Assembly (NCBI GenBank): GCA_003233615.1
Contig: QIMB01000412.1
Coordinates: 1 to 5,132 of the forward strand
Length of the DNA: 5,132 nt
DNA from: Nitrospirota bacterium
GTDB taxonomy: Bacteria; Nitrospirota; Nitrospiria; Nitrospirales; UBA8639
Reading direction: 5' to 3'
Position 1 is the first letter of the stretch; each line of letters begins with the position of its first letter. The notes under the pieces are model-generated. The model saw nothing but the letters and a program-made list of their open reading frames with translations, did no database searches and was not told the DNA's origin. Shown one piece after another: positions 5,126 to 5,132 of this stretch. The position numbers and the translations under genes are program-made.

Positions 5126-5132
5126 CGTAACT

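Noticed and set aside
1..5132. Mobile element, CRISPR array or phage signature
   Set aside because: No transposase or integrase, no terminal inverted repeats with target duplication, and no regularly spaced repeats. The only large repetition is the protein-level HEAT gene duplication.

Overview
The window looks like chromosomal DNA of a Gram-negative bacterium. It encodes a periplasm-facing lytic transglycosylase, two proteins with Sec-type signal peptides, and Shine-Dalgarno motifs of the AGGAGG type. Moderate base composition and the style of the secreted HEAT-repeat proteins would fit an environmental lineage such as Nitrospirota. That is only an impression: nothing here, such as rRNA, fixes the taxonomy.

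Layout, left to right. Positions 1-82 are ambiguous: a short open frame reads rightward to a stop at 80-82, while the other strand shows a TTGACA box with A-tracts upstream, like a strong promoter firing leftward out of the window. Positions 83-438 are AT-rich with no convincing gene; a stem-loop at 400-421 lies just past the next gene's stop. Minus-strand 439-1176 encodes a membrane-anchored lytic transglycosylase that matches the catalytic half of MltF but lacks MltF's substrate-binding-protein-like domain. Positions 1192-1486 are non-coding and carry a candidate promoter for it. Minus-strand 1487-1687 is a 66-residue unknown protein with a GTG start and an excellent ribosome-binding site. 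Minus-strand 1830-2642 is a full-length proC (pyrroline-5-carboxylate reductase). Its promoter places the predicted transcription start on the A of the ATG, so the message is probably leaderless.

A divergent 221-base gap separates proC from two plus-strand genes, 2864-3991 and 4025-5125, only 33 bases apart. They encode paralogous exported HEAT-repeat proteins. From the shared Ala-Arg-Arg at the signal-peptide junction onward both are exactly 343 residues long and align without gaps, with about half the positions identical (171 by hand count). They share two invariant cysteines and a strongly conserved C-terminal motif. I do not recognise a named family for the whole protein. This pair is the most promising undescribed element here.

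Functional links: the two HEAT proteins almost certainly form one operon from the promoter near 2758-2786, and may act together in the periplasm. proC is metabolic housekeeping. The transglycosylase acts on peptidoglycan. The 66-residue protein has no assignable role. Nothing ties the two halves of the window into one system beyond adjacency.
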